DNA from: Pseudomonas costantinii | GTDB taxonomy: Bacteria; Pseudomonadota; Gammaproteobacteria; Pseudomonadales; Pseudomonadaceae | Direction: 5' to 3' | Length of the DNA stretch: 64,000 nucleotides | Assembly (NCBI RefSeq): GCF_001870435.1 | Contig: NZ_MDDR01000025.1 | Location: 163,572-227,571, forward strand | Shown here: positions 19,409 to 27,748 of the stretch, piece after piece | How the letters are laid out: every line of letters begins with the position of its first letter | Position numbering within the stretch: position 1 is the stretch's first letter | Made by a program: the position numbers and the translations under genes | Notes under the pieces: generated by a model | Told to the model about the DNA's origin: nothing | The model's database searches: none | The model's input: the letters and a program-made list of their open reading frames with translations, nothing else

Positions 19409-20620
19409 TCAGGCTTTGGTGACAAGCCCATCCGCTCGGAACATCCCGCGAATCCCGCGCACTGCCTGGCGAATCCGGTCCTGGTTCTCGATCAGCGCAA
19501 AGCGCACATGATCATCCCCATACTCACCAAAGCCGATCCCCGGCGACACACACACCTTCGCCTCCAGCAGCAGCTTCTTGGCAAATTCCAGCGAGCCCAT
19601 GGCGGCATACGCCTCGGGAATTTTCGCCCAGACGTACATCGACGCCTTCGGGTTCTCGACCATCCAGCCCAGCTCATGCAGGCCTTTGACTAGCACGTTA
19701 CGGCGCTGGCGGTACTGCTCGGCAATGTCCTTCACGCACTGTTGGTCGCCTTCGAGCGCGGCAATCGCCGCCACTTGCAGCGGGGTAAAGGTGCCGTAGT
19801 CGTGGTAGCTCTTGATCCGCGCCAGGGCGTTGACCAGTTCCGGGTTACCCACCATGAAGCCAATACGCCAGCCGGCCATGTTGTAGCTCTTGGACAGGGT
19901 GAAAAACTCCACCGCAATGTCCTTGGCACCGGGCACCTGCATGATCGACGGGGCTTTCCAGCCGTCGTAGACGATGTCGGCGTAGGCCAGGTCGTGGACC
20001 ACCAACACGTCGTACTGCTTGGCCAGCGCAATCACGCGCTCGAAGAAATCCAGCTCCACGCACTGCGCGGTGGGGTTGGACGGAAAACCCAGAATCATCA
20101 TTTTTGGCTTGGGAATCGAACCCCGAATCGCCCGTTCCAGCTCGGCGAAGAAGTCTACGCCGGGAATCAACGGCACCGAGCGCACCTGGGCGCCGGCAAT
20201 TACAGCACCGTAGATGTGAATCGGGTAGCTCGGGTTCGGAACTAATACGGTATCGCCCTGGTCCAGGGTGGCCAGCATCAAGTGCGCCAGGCCTTCCTTG
20301 GAACCGATGGTCACGATGGCTTCCGACTCGGGGTCGATGTCCACTTCATAGCGGTCTTTGTACCAGCGCGAAATCGCCCGGCGCAGACGCGGAATGCCTT
20401 TGGAGGTGGAGTAGCCGTGGGTGTCTTCACGCTGAGCGACGGTGACCATTTTTTCCACGATGTGCGGTGGAGTGGCGCCGTCAGGGTTACCCATGCTCAA
20501 GTCGATGATGTCTTCGCCGCGCCGACGCGCAGCCATCTTCAGCTCGGCAGTGATATTGAATACGTAAGGGGGGAGTCGATCTATGCGCGCAAAGCGGCGC
20601 GGCGAACCTTGGTCTGCCAT
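19409..20620 (-). CDS. alaC: Alanine-synthesising aminotransferase AlaC
   Basis: PLP-dependent class I aminotransferase of 403 residues. The PLP lysine is Lys 244 in [13 protein letters not shown]; other fold marks are [42 protein letters not shown] and [12 protein letters not shown]. This combination, with the [11 protein letters not shown]-terminus, fits AlaC (glutamate-pyruvate aminotransferase) rather than aspartate aminotransferase. I start at 20620; the frame is open for another 700 bases but there it only shadows the opposite gene. It stands alone, head to head with the GyrI-like gene. Confidence 0.9.
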   Translation of the reverse strand: MADQGSPRRFARIDRLPPYVFNITAELKMAARRRGEDIIDLSMGNPDGATPPHIVEKMVTVAQREDTHGYSTSKGIPRLRRAISRWYKDRYEVDIDPESEAIVTIGSKEGLAHLMLATLDQGDTVLVPNPSYPIHIYGAVIAGAQVRSVPLIPGVDFFAELERAIRGSIPKPKMMILGFPSNPTAQCVELDFFERVIALAKQYDVLVVHDLAYADIVYDGWKAPSIMQVPGAKDIAVEFFTLSKSYNMAGWRIGFMVGNPELVNALARIKSYHDYGTFTPLQVAAIAALEGDQQCVKDIAEQYRQRRNVLVKGLHELGWMVENPKASMYVWAKIPEAYAAMGSLEFAKKLLLEAKVCVSPGIGFGEYGDDHVRFALIENQDRIRQAVRGIRGMFRADGLVTKA

Positions 20621-20815
20621 TGTTGCCTCGAAGTACGTAAGCGCCCGGAACCGTCCGAGCGACGTCGGCCACTGCGGTGGCCTGCGGAGCAGACAATACG
20701 GTTGATGATGGCCCGTTGTCCAGATGCGTAGGAAAAATTTCTGCGTGGAGTGCAACGCGGATATCCCCCTATACTTGATGCGGGTTTGTTCCCTCATAAG
20801 AAGGAGACTGTTCAG

Positions 20816-21298
20816 ATGGATCAGCAGACAAAGCAACCGTTGCAGCCACGCATGGAAGCAGGCAAGGCACTGGTCATCGCCGGTGTACAAGGGCGTTATT
20901 CGAAGGCCACCATCGGTGATATTCCCAAGTTGTGGGAGCTGTTCGACACCTGCATCAAGGACATCAAACAGCGCGTCGGTGGGGTGACTTACGGCGTGTG
21001 CCATAACCCCAATCACGGCGAATTCGATTACATGGCCGGGGTTGAAGTGCCGAGCAAGAGCGATGTGCCGGGCAACTTCGAGTTCATCGAAATTCCGCCG
21101 CTCAACTATGCCGTGTTCCCTCATTTCGGGCCGGTACAGGCGCTTGAGCAGACCTACGAGCGGATCATGTTCGAGTGGCTGCCGCACTCGGGCTATAAGG
21201 TGATGGGGTCGGATTTCGAGCGCTACAGCGCCGATTTTGATGGGCGCAAGGGGACCGGGACCGTGGAAATCTGGTTGCCGGTCGGCGAAAGAGGCTGA
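20816..21298 (+). CDS. GyrI-like effector-binding domain protein
   Basis: A 160-residue protein made of one GyrI/AraC effector-binding domain: [58 protein letters not shown] and a C-terminal EIWLPV. Such single-domain proteins bind hydrophobic small molecules; some protect from gyrase inhibitors, others are uncharacterised. The start follows AAGGAGAC at a good distance. No HTH is fused. The cellular ligand is unknown. Confidence 0.85.
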   Translation: MDQQTKQPLQPRMEAGKALVIAGVQGRYSKATIGDIPKLWELFDTCIKDIKQRVGGVTYGVCHNPNHGEFDYMAGVEVPSKSDVPGNFEFIEIPPLNYAVFPHFGPVQALEQTYERIMFEWLPHSGYKVMGSDFERYSADFDGRKGTGTVEIWLPVGERG

Positions 21299-21306
21299 CC
21301 ACGACC

Positions 21307-21335
21307 CTGTAGGAGCCGGCAAGCCGGCTCTACAG
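21307..21335. repeat. Short REP hairpin
   Basis: CTGTAGGAGCCGGC pairs perfectly with GCCGGCTCTACAG around a 2-3 base loop. It provides the stop codon of the truncated flavin-protein fragment at 21330-21476. Confidence 0.85.
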
Positions 21336-21476
21336 GTGCTTCAATACAACGTACTTCTGACTCGCTCCGGCATCTCTGGCCAGGTAGTCCTCGTTGAGAA
21401 ACGGGATTTCCTTGCGCACCGCCCGTTCATGGGGGAGGCCGTAGAGGGTTTCGAGTTGTTCGAGGGTTGTCAGCAT
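21330..21476 (-). pseudogene. Truncated PPOX/FMN-binding protein N-terminus
   Basis: A 48-codon frame too short for usual ORF cutoffs. It has an almost perfect ribosome site (AAGGAGGTG) seven bases before ATG at 21476. The first 30 residues read MLTTLEQLETLYGLPHERAV then RKEIPFLNEDYLAR, which I recognise as the start of the pyridoxamine-phosphate-oxidase-like FMN-binding family (MSMEG_1061 type, normally about 200 residues). After that the match is lost and the frame ends inside a REP hairpin. So the 5' end of a flavin protein gene survives with its translation signal while the rest has been deleted, probably in an event linked to the REP. The peptide may still be made. Confidence 0.6.
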
Positions 21477-21496
21477 GTTCACCACCTCCTTATCGT

Positions 21497-21985
21497 TCAA
21501 AACACTAACGCCAGTCGGCGCTCATAACCGATCCGCCCTTTATACGCCTCCCCGCTGTCCACCCACCCGGCCCCCAAATACAACCCCATCGCTGCCACAT
21601 TGTCCGTATCCACCGACAGCTCCAACCCCTTGATCTGCGGCCACGCCTGCTTTGCCGCCTCCGGCAGCGCTTGCAAACACGCCTTGCCAAACCCGCGACC
21701 CTGTTGCCCGCGATCCACCTGCAACGCATGCAAAGTAGCGCTGTGTTCATCGGCCCAATGGGGTAAACACGGCGGGCGTTTGAGCAGAAGAAAGGCGACG
21801 GGGATTTCATCGGCGAGCAAGGCAAAGCCTTTGATACCGGCGGGATTGGGATTGACCAGCAGGCTGTTCAGCGCGCAGTAGATATCGCCGGAGTAAGCCA
21901 GTTGCTCGGGATGCACTTGCAGCGTGTCGAGCCGCTGCTTTTGCACGGGGCTCAGCGTCTCATAGAGGACGAGGCGGGTTTCCAT
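21497..21985 (-). CDS. GNAT-family N-acetyltransferase
   Basis: A 162-residue acetyltransferase. The acetyl-CoA loop is LQVDRGQQGRGFGKACLQAL (Q/R-x-x-G-x-G/A pattern); later strands are GLELSVDTDNVAAMGLYLGAGWVDSG, a normal GNAT ending with the NxxAxxLYxxxGF-like signature. N-terminal helices include LSPVQKQRLDTLQVHPEQ. The acceptor could be a small molecule or a protein N-terminus and is not predictable. It lies 20 bases after the PPOX fragment on the same strand side but upstream of it in transcription, so both could share a promoter. Confidence 0.85.
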   Translation of the reverse strand: METRLVLYETLSPVQKQRLDTLQVHPEQLAYSGDIYCALNSLLVNPNPAGIKGFALLADEIPVAFLLLKRPPCLPHWADEHSATLHALQVDRGQQGRGFGKACLQALPEAAKQAWPQIKGLELSVDTDNVAAMGLYLGAGWVDSGEAYKGRIGYERRLALVF

Positions 21986-22063
21986 CGGGGGTGCATCCGA
22001 AATCCTACAAAGAGGCGTGGATTCTAGCGGGTTTGCCGGGGACGAAATTATTTTTCAGCGGTG

Positions 22064-22090
22064 TGTCGATTTACCGAAAGGCCATTCGAC
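22064..22090 (+). promoter_or_regulatory. Putative ECF42 sigma promoter
   Basis: TGTCGA at 22064-22069, a 17-base spacer, then CGAC at 22087-22090, 43 bases before the first gene of the operon that ends with an ECF42 sigma factor. I recall TGTCGA (-35) and CGA/TC-like (-10) as the described ECF42 promoter, so this looks like an autoregulated start. Confidence 0.6.
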
Positions 22091-22132
22091 TAAGGGTGTC
22101 TGTTGTGATTTTCCACCCCAAGGAGTATCGCT

Positions 22133-22552
22133 ATGAGCACTGCAATCAACACCCTGATCGATCAATGGAAGCAAGCCATACTTGCCCATGATATCGACAA
22201 AATTGTCAGCTTTTACGCCGATGATATCGTCTCGTTCGACGCCGTAACCGCGCTGCAATTCAAGGGCAAGGCCGCCTACCGCGCGCACTGGGACGAATGC
22301 ATGAAGCATTGCCCCGGCCCAGGTATTTTTGAGTTCCATGAACTGCGTATTGTCGAGGCACAAGACAGTGCGTTTGCCCACTGGCTGGCCCACTGCGGCG
22401 GTGCCGGGCCGGACGGTGTGGTGAAGGCCTGCTGGATGCGGGTGACCGCCGGTTACCAGCGCTTCAATGGCCAGTGGAAGGTGGTGCATGAGCATTGGTC
22501 GGCGCCTTTCGATATGGAAAGCGGCACCGCTTTGTTTGATCTGGAACCTTGA
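22133..22552 (+). CDS. SnoaL-like/ketosteroid-isomerase-fold protein
   Basis: A 139-residue NTF2-like protein: LIDQWKQAILAHDIDKIVSFYADDIVSFD at the N-terminus, GKAAYRAHWDECMKHCPGPGIFEFHEL, and a final strand GQWKVVHEHWSAPFDM. Such proteins are often small isomerases, hydrolases or unknown partners. Ribosome site AAGGAG lies eight bases upstream. It is the first gene of a four-gene operon with DGPF, AHSA1 and ECF42 genes and so likely belongs to that stress or detoxification response. Confidence 0.85.
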   Translation: MSTAINTLIDQWKQAILAHDIDKIVSFYADDIVSFDAVTALQFKGKAAYRAHWDECMKHCPGPGIFEFHELRIVEAQDSAFAHWLAHCGGAGPDGVVKACWMRVTAGYQRFNGQWKVVHEHWSAPFDMESGTALFDLEP

Positions 22553-22594
22553 TCGGCGCGAACTATAGTCAGTAGTCCGAAAACGGAGACTCAC

Positions 22595-22939
22595 ATGAAA
22601 TACCTCTGCCTGATCTACAGCAACGAACAGGTGCTGCACACCTCGCCTGACAGCCCCGCAGACCCGGAGTGTTTCGCCTACGCGCAGTCCATTCAAGCCA
22701 GCGGTCGGATGCTTGCCGCCGAGCCGCTGGAGTCGGTGACCACCGCTACCACCGTGCGTATGCGCAATGGCAAGTTGTCGATCACCGACGGGCCGTTTGC
22801 CGAAACCAAGGAGCAACTCGCCGGGTTTTACCTGATCGACGCGAAGGACTTGAACGAAGCGATCCTGGTAGCTGGCGGCATTCCGGCGGCAAGGGTCGGC
22901 AGTGTGGAAGTGCGCCCGGTGCGCGAATTGAATCTCTGA
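22595..22939 (+). CDS. YCII/DGPF-domain protein
   Basis: A 114-residue YciI-fold protein whose signature DGPFAETKEQLAGFYLIDA gives the DGPF name. The N-terminus MKYLCLIYSNEQ and the C-terminus SVEVRPVREL are standard. DGPF proteins are the constant genomic partners of ECF42 sigma factors; their chemistry is unknown although the fold can perform hydrolase-like reactions with a His-Asp pair. It sits 42 bases after the SnoaL-like gene and 34 before the AHSA1 gene. Confidence 0.9.
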   Translation: MKYLCLIYSNEQVLHTSPDSPADPECFAYAQSIQASGRMLAAEPLESVTTATTVRMRNGKLSITDGPFAETKEQLAGFYLIDAKDLNEAILVAGGIPAARVGSVEVRPVRELNL

Positions 22940-22973
22940 CCACTACAACCATAAGACTCAAGAGGTTTACCCC

Positions 22974-23450
22974 ATGACGATGCAGCCTGCCGAATTTGAA
23001 CTGTCCATCAGCCGCCTGATCGACGCCCCGCGCAGCCGTGTGTTCCGCGCCTGGACCACGCCTGAGTTGTTGCAACAATGGTGGGGGCCCCACGGCATGA
23101 CCACCCCTGAGTGCGAAATGAACCTGTGGGTCGGTGGCCTGTTTCGTACCCTGATGCGCGCGCCGGATGGCACTGAGTACCCCACCCAGGGCGTATTTCT
23201 GGAGATCGATGCGCCGAACCGATTGGTGTTCACCGATGCTTTTACACCCGGCTGGATACCTGCGGGCAAGCCGTTCATGACCGCCGAAGTCACCTTCGAA
23301 GACGTCGACGGCAAGACCCGCTACACCGCCCGCGCCCTGCACTGGAATGCTGAAGACAAGCAGGCCCACGAAGCCATGGGTTTTCATGACGGCTGGGGCC
23401 AGAGCCTCGACCGTTTAGTGACGCTGGTGACCCAAGGCATGTTCGATTGA
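22974..23450 (+). CDS. AHSA1/SRPBCC-domain protein
   Basis: A 158-residue START-like protein: FELSISRLIDAPRSRVFRAWTTPELLQQWWGP is the usual opening, GGLFRTLMRAPDGTEYPTQGVFLEID and a C-terminal helix HDGWGQSLDRLVTLV. These proteins have a hydrophobic cavity for small ligands and some aid Hsp90-like chaperones. It overlaps the sigma factor start by four bases (TTGA), so the two are translationally coupled. Confidence 0.88.
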   Translation: MTMQPAEFELSISRLIDAPRSRVFRAWTTPELLQQWWGPHGMTTPECEMNLWVGGLFRTLMRAPDGTEYPTQGVFLEIDAPNRLVFTDAFTPGWIPAGKPFMTAEVTFEDVDGKTRYTARALHWNAEDKQAHEAMGFHDGWGQSLDRLVTLVTQGMFD

Positions 23451-24658
23451 CGCCTCAGGTCGAGGCGATTTACCGCAGCGAATCACGGCGCGTGCTGGCG
23501 ACGTTGATTCGCTTGCTCGGTGATTTCGACTTGGCCGAAGAGGCTTTGCACGAGGCGTTTTTCATCGCTGTGCAGCGCTGGCCGCAGGACGGCGTGCCGG
23601 ATAATCCTCGGGCGTGGCTGGTTTCTACCGGCCGCTTCAAGGCCATCGATCGCCTGCGCCGTCAGGCGCGTTTTACCCCGTTATTGCAGGAACAGGCCGA
23701 CGCGCTGGAAGCGGCTGACTGGAGCGACGAGGACGTGGAAGACGACCGCCTGCGCCTGATTTTCACCTGCTGCCACCCTGCGCTGGCGCCCGATGCACAG
23801 GCGGCACTGACCTTGCGTGAGATCTGCGACCTCACCACCGAGGAAATCGCCCGGGCCTTTCTCGCTACGCCCACCACCATCGCCCAGCGCATCGTGCGCG
23901 CCAAAAGCAAGATTCGTGAGGCCAGGATTCCCTACCAAGTGCCGTCCCTGGCCGAGTTGCCCGAGCGTCTCGACAGTGTGCTGCGGGTGATTTACCTGGT
24001 GTTCAACGAGGGGTATTCGGCGTCCATGGGCGCGGATCTCACGCGGGAAGACTTGACCCGCGAGGCCATTCGCCTTGGCCGTCTGCTGATGGAGTTGTTG
24101 CCGGAGCCTGAAGTGATGGGGTTGCTGGCGCTGATGTTGCTGCACGAATCCCGCCGAGCGGCGCGCACCTCGGTTGGCGGTGAGTTGGTGCTGTTGGATG
24201 AGCAGGACCGTTTGCTGTGGGACGCGTCCTTAATTGCTGAAGGCTGTGCACTGGTGGAGCAGGCGTTGAGCACGCGGCGCTTTGGACCGTATTGCCTGCA
24301 AGCGGCGATTGCGGCGGTACATGCCGAAGCTCTTGGCGCGGGGGAGACGGACTGGTTGCAGATTGTCGGGCTCTACGATGTGTTGCTTCGAGAAGTTCCG
24401 TCGCCGGTGATCGAGTTGAATCGCGCAGTGGCGGTGGCGATGTGGCAGGGGCCGTTGGCCGGGTTGCAGTTGGTGGAGAGTATTTTGGCGCGAGGTGAGT
24501 TGCTGGATTACCACTTGGCGCACTCGGCGCGGGGGGAGTTTTGCCGGCAGTTGGGGCGTATCGAAGAGGCGCGTACTGCATACGGAAAAGCGCTCTCACT
24601 GACCCAGCAAATTCCTGAGGAACGGTTTTTAGAGCGACGTTTGGCTGAACTTGAATAG
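23447..24658 (+). CDS. ECF42-type sigma factor with C-terminal extension
   Basis: Protein of 403 residues starting with TTG inside the AHSA1 stop. The sigma-2 region (about 5-75; LLGDFDLAEEALHEAFFIAVQRWP, DNPRAWLVSTGRFKAIDRLRR) and the sigma-4 region (about 105-165; LTLREICDLTTEEIARAFLATPTTIAQRIVRAK) recognise promoter -10 and -35 elements. A C-terminal part of over 200 residues (LVFNEGYSAS through GEFCRQLGRIEEARTAYGKAL) is TPR-like and typical of ECF42/SigJ-like factors, where no anti-sigma is encoded and the extension regulates activity. Upstream DGPF and the putative promoter at 22064 make the ECF42 call firm. Confidence 0.92.
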   Translation: MTPQVEAIYRSESRRVLATLIRLLGDFDLAEEALHEAFFIAVQRWPQDGVPDNPRAWLVSTGRFKAIDRLRRQARFTPLLQEQADALEAADWSDEDVEDDRLRLIFTCCHPALAPDAQAALTLREICDLTTEEIARAFLATPTTIAQRIVRAKSKIREARIPYQVPSLAELPERLDSVLRVIYLVFNEGYSASMGADLTREDLTREAIRLGRLLMELLPEPEVMGLLALMLLHESRRAARTSVGGELVLLDEQDRLLWDASLIAEGCALVEQALSTRRFGPYCLQAAIAAVHAEALGAGETDWLQIVGLYDVLLREVPSPVIELNRAVAVAMWQGPLAGLQLVESILARGELLDYHLAHSARGEFCRQLGRIEEARTAYGKALSLTQQIPEERFLERRLAELE

Positions 24659-24691
24659 CCCAGTGGTGGGGGCTGTTGGGGGGGCGATTGG

Positions 24692-25340
24692 GTACATATC
24701 CGTTGTTTGGGTAACGGCCGCCTAGGGTTTCGCCCTTACGGCGACTCACTTTGGAAAAGCCCCAAAGTAAGCAAAGGGCTCTTGCCCCACCACTCGGCAC
24801 CTCGCCTAGGCTCGGCGTGCGGCCAGCGTGGTTGATGGGGCGCCTGAGATCAAGATCACAAGCAGAGCACGGCGGCCTGAAAGCCGACCTGAGTGGTGTG
24901 GATCAAAAGCCAGATCAACAGCAGTGGGTGTTTTCCTGATGTATGGAGATTAAAAATGTGGGAGCGGGCTTGCTCGCTCCACATGTTTTACCGCTTTTGA
25001 TCTACACCACTCAGGTCGGCTTTCAGGCCGCCGTGCTGTTGATTTTGATCTTGACCTTGATCTTAGGCGCCCCGTTAAACCACGCTGGCCGCAAGTAGGC
25101 ACGGTGGAGCGGGTAAACCGGCAGGACGCCGGTTTAGCCGCGCTGGGCCAGGGATGGCCCATCGCGGCGACCCGCGCAGCCGTGCCGGAGTGCGGGCACA
25201 CCGAGCCTAGGCGAGGTGCCGAGTGGTGGGGCAAGAGCCTTTTGCTTACTTTGGGCTGGGCCGGCATTCCGGCTTTTCCAAAGTGAGTCGCCGTAAGGGC
25301 GAAACCCTAGGCGGCCGTTACCCAAACAACGGATATGTAC
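24692..25340. repeat. Long inverted pair of a ~350-bp repeat
   Basis: The left arm 24692-24910 and the right arm 24993-25340 are reverse complements over their ends (GTACATATCCGTTGTTTGGG against its mirror at 25321-25340). The right copy is fuller: it has about 17 extra bases near 25258 and about 110 extra near 25084-25196. Between them lies a REP hairpin (24953-24989). No real gene is seen in 24659-25409; short frames here are side products of the repeat. The ends of the elements contain TTCGCCCTTACGG and GGTCGGCTTTCAGG. No transposase frame is present. Confidence 0.85.
24953..24989. repeat. REP-like hairpin
   Basis: AAAATGTGGGAGCGGGCTTG mirrored by GCTCGCTCCACATGTTTT, at the centre of the long inverted repeat. 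Confidence 0.8.
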
Positions 25341-25409
25341 TCAGCGGCCCCGCAACAACCATAGAGCAAGCCAGCTCCCACAGTGTTGATCTTCATTGTC
25401 TGAAAGTAA

Positions 25410-26264
25410 TCACTCCAGCATCTTACCGAGCAACCAACTCCCCGCCGGCCCCGGCGGGTGGTGCCGCGACCACAGCGCATCCACCGCCACCGAACGCGGC
25501 CAACTGCGCGCCTTGAGTTCGACCAACTGGCCGCCATCAAAACGCTCCACCAGCCAGCGCGGCAGGGGCGCCCAACCGAAACCCAGTTGGGCCATTTCCA
25601 TCAACATCAAGTAACTGGGCGCCGACCACACGCGGCCGGTGGCACGGGTTTCAGTCGGGTTGATGATGCTGGCCAGGCGCAATTCGCGGTGTTGTAGCAG
25701 GGTATCGGCGGGGATATTTTGCAGACTGGCCAGTGGGTGCTTGGGCGCAACGAACAGGGCGATTTCCGTACGTTCTTCCACCGGCGCGCCGGTCAGGTCG
25801 GGCGGGTAGACGTCCTGTTTTTCGATAAACGCGATCTGCGCCCGGCCGCTTTGAACCAGGGCGATCAGGTCCTCACATTCGGCGATCAGGCATTCCAGCT
25901 CAAGGTCCGGGTAGCGCTGTTCAAAGGCCTTGAGGGCGACTTCAAAGCGGTCGGATTGGTAGGTATCGGACATGGCGATCGTCAACTTGGGTTCCAAACC
26001 GTGTGACAACTGACTTGCCGCCAACTCCAGGCGACTACTGGCTTCCAGCACCTGCTCGGCTCGTTGCAGCAACACATGCCCCGCCGGAGTCAACGTCGGC
26101 TTGCGGCTGCTGCGATCAAACAGCACCACATCCAGGTCAATCTCCAGGCTCGCCACTGCAGCGCTGACGGTGGACTGGCTCTTGCCCAGTTTGCGCGCGG
26201 CCGCCGAAAACGAGCCTTGGGTGGCCGCTTGCACAAACGCCTGCAGCACTTCGTTTGAGGCCAT
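25410..26264 (-). CDS. LysR-family regulator, likely of the PACE gene
   Basis: Regulator of 284 residues. HTH: FVQAATQGSFSAAARKLGKSQSTVSAAVASLE (about 9-40), with FDRSSRKPTLTPAG closing the winged helix, then a periplasmic-binding-like effector domain. It is divergent from the PACE efflux gene at 26321 with 56 bases between starts. In Acinetobacter the PACE pump AceI is controlled by a divergent LysR regulator (AceR), so the same logic is likely here, by analogy only. Confidence 0.9.
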   Translation of the reverse strand: MASNEVLQAFVQAATQGSFSAAARKLGKSQSTVSAAVASLEIDLDVVLFDRSSRKPTLTPAGHVLLQRAEQVLEASSRLELAASQLSHGLEPKLTIAMSDTYQSDRFEVALKAFEQRYPDLELECLIAECEDLIALVQSGRAQIAFIEKQDVYPPDLTGAPVEERTEIALFVAPKHPLASLQNIPADTLLQHRELRLASIINPTETRATGRVWSAPSYLMLMEMAQLGFGWAPLPRWLVERFDGGQLVELKARSWPRSVAVDALWSRHHPPGPAGSWLLGKMLE

Positions 26265-26320
26265 GACTATCGCCTTGATCGATGGTTATTAGTTATGAAG
26301 TATCGAGTCAAAGGGTAATC

Positions 26321-26794
26321 ATGGCAACCATCGTCACTCACAGAGCGCAGGTTATGAACCCTACCAAGTCGATTACTGAACGCGTTTGCCAAGCCCTGGG
26401 TTTTGAAGGCTTGGCCTTATTGATCTGCACACCGCTGCTGGTCTGGATCACCGGCAGGCCGGCCCTTGAAATGGGTGCGGTTACCCTGGGCATCAGCCTG
26501 CTGGCGCTGACCTGGAACATTATTTTCAACAGCCTGTTCGATCGTCTCAAAGTGCGCCTGCAACTGGCCACCAACGGCTGGACCCGCGTGCTGCATGCGC
26601 TGATGTTTGAAGGTGGCTTGATCCTGGTGTGCGTGCCGTTGATCGCGGCGTGGCTGAATATCAGCCTGATGGACGCCTTTATCCTCGACATCGGCGTACT
26701 GCTGTTCTTCCTGCCGTACACCTATGTGTATCACTGGGGGTATGACGTAATTCGGGAAAAAGTCGTACAGCAACGTGTGCCTAGCCAAGCTTGA
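26321..26794 (+). CDS. PACE-family multidrug/biocide efflux pump
   Basis: Small inner-membrane protein of 157 residues (or 146 if ATG 26354 is used) with four hydrophobic helices. It is built of two tandem bacterial transmembrane pairs, the PACE pattern: ERVCQALGFEGLALLICTPL and RVLHALMFEGGLILVCVPL are matching halves, each with the conserved F-E-G, followed by the hallmark WNIIFNSLFDR and YHWGYDVIREKV. Known members export chlorhexidine, dyes and short-chain diamines with protons. Divergent LysR at 25410 is the likely regulator. Confidence 0.9.
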   Translation: MATIVTHRAQVMNPTKSITERVCQALGFEGLALLICTPLLVWITGRPALEMGAVTLGISLLALTWNIIFNSLFDRLKVRLQLATNGWTRVLHALMFEGGLILVCVPLIAAWLNISLMDAFILDIGVLLFFLPYTYVYHWGYDVIREKVVQQRVPSQA

Positions 26795-26871
26795 GGGCCA
26801 CGACAAAATCAGGAAACGCCCGCTCCCAACAGCGGGCGATTTCCTGATAACGCGTCGCTAGCGCAGAGGGT

Positions 26872-27645
26872 TTAAAGAAACATCCCGCCCGAGGCCTCGA
26901 TGCGTTGGCCGGTGATCCAGTTACTGCCATCGGCCAGCAAGATCGAAATCGCCCCGCCAATGTCGTCCGGCAAACCGGCACGGCCCAGGGCCGTGTTGTT
27001 GGCGACCATCGCATTGACGTCCGGGTTATCTCGTACTACGCCGCCGCTGAAGTCAGTCGCAATGGCGCCCGGTGCCAGGGTGTTGACGGTGATACCGCGC
27101 GGGCCCAGCTCCTTGGCCTGGTAGCGCGACAGCACCTCCACCGCACCTTTCATCGACGCGTAAGCCGAATAACCCGGCAGGCTGAACCGCGCCAGACCGC
27201 TGGAGATATTGATGATGCGCCCGCCATCGCTGATCAGTGGCAACAGCTTCTGGGTCAGGAAAAACGGCGCCTTAAAGTGGATCGCCACCAGACGGTCGAA
27301 CTGTTCTTCGGTAGTTTCAGCAAAGCTGGCGTGAACGCCTATGCCGGCGTTGTTGATCAGAAAGTTGAAGTGATCCTGTGCGAAAACATCTTTGAGTACG
27401 GTGGCAATTTCGCCGACGAAGTCGTTGAAGGTGTCGCTCTTGCTCACATCCAGTTGCAGCATGGCGGCGCGGCCACCCAGGGCTTCGATCTGCTCAACCA
27501 CGGCTTGGGCTTCGGCCGCAGCGCTGTGGTAAGTGCCGATGATGTCGATACCTTGTGCCGCGAGGTGCAGCGCAGCGTTTTTGCCCAGGCCGCGGCTGGC
27601 GCCGGTGATCAGTGCGATTTTACGGGGGGTGGTTTTAAGGGGCAT
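26872..27645 (-). CDS. SDR-family oxidoreductase
   Basis: Classical short-chain dehydrogenase of 257 residues. Cofactor loop TGASRGLG (about 15-22), NNAG at about 100, catalytic Ser in INISSGLA and Tyr/Lys in YSAYASMKG (Y-x3-K). The tyrosine-to-lysine spacing is standard. C-terminal GGMFL is normal. Cofactor preference is probably NADP since basic residues follow the glycine loop region, but this is weak. Head to head with LysR at 27749, its likely regulator. Confidence 0.9.
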   Translation of the reverse strand: MPLKTTPRKIALITGASRGLGKNAALHLAAQGIDIIGTYHSAAAEAQAVVEQIEALGGRAAMLQLDVSKSDTFNDFVGEIATVLKDVFAQDHFNFLINNAGIGVHASFAETTEEQFDRLVAIHFKAPFFLTQKLLPLISDGGRIINISSGLARFSLPGYSAYASMKGAVEVLSRYQAKELGPRGITVNTLAPGAIATDFSGGVVRDNPDVNAMVANNTALGRAGLPDDIGGAISILLADGSNWITGQRIEASGGMFL

Positions 27646-27748
27646 GGTGCAGTCCTCTGATTGATCGTGGACTGAGTGTATTTGTCCGGCCGTAACGTGA
27701 TAAACATAGGGATATCGGAATCACTGGCCGGATAAGGCGAACAATCCA

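Noticed and set aside
20621..21322. 700-base upstream extension of the alaC frame
   Set aside because: Overlaps the GyrI-like gene on the opposite strand and has no AlaC family sequence; ATG 20620 gives the normal length.
24751..25325. Several 60-105 codon frames in the long inverted repeat
   Set aside because: They are explained by the repeat sequence itself and mirror each other in the two arms.
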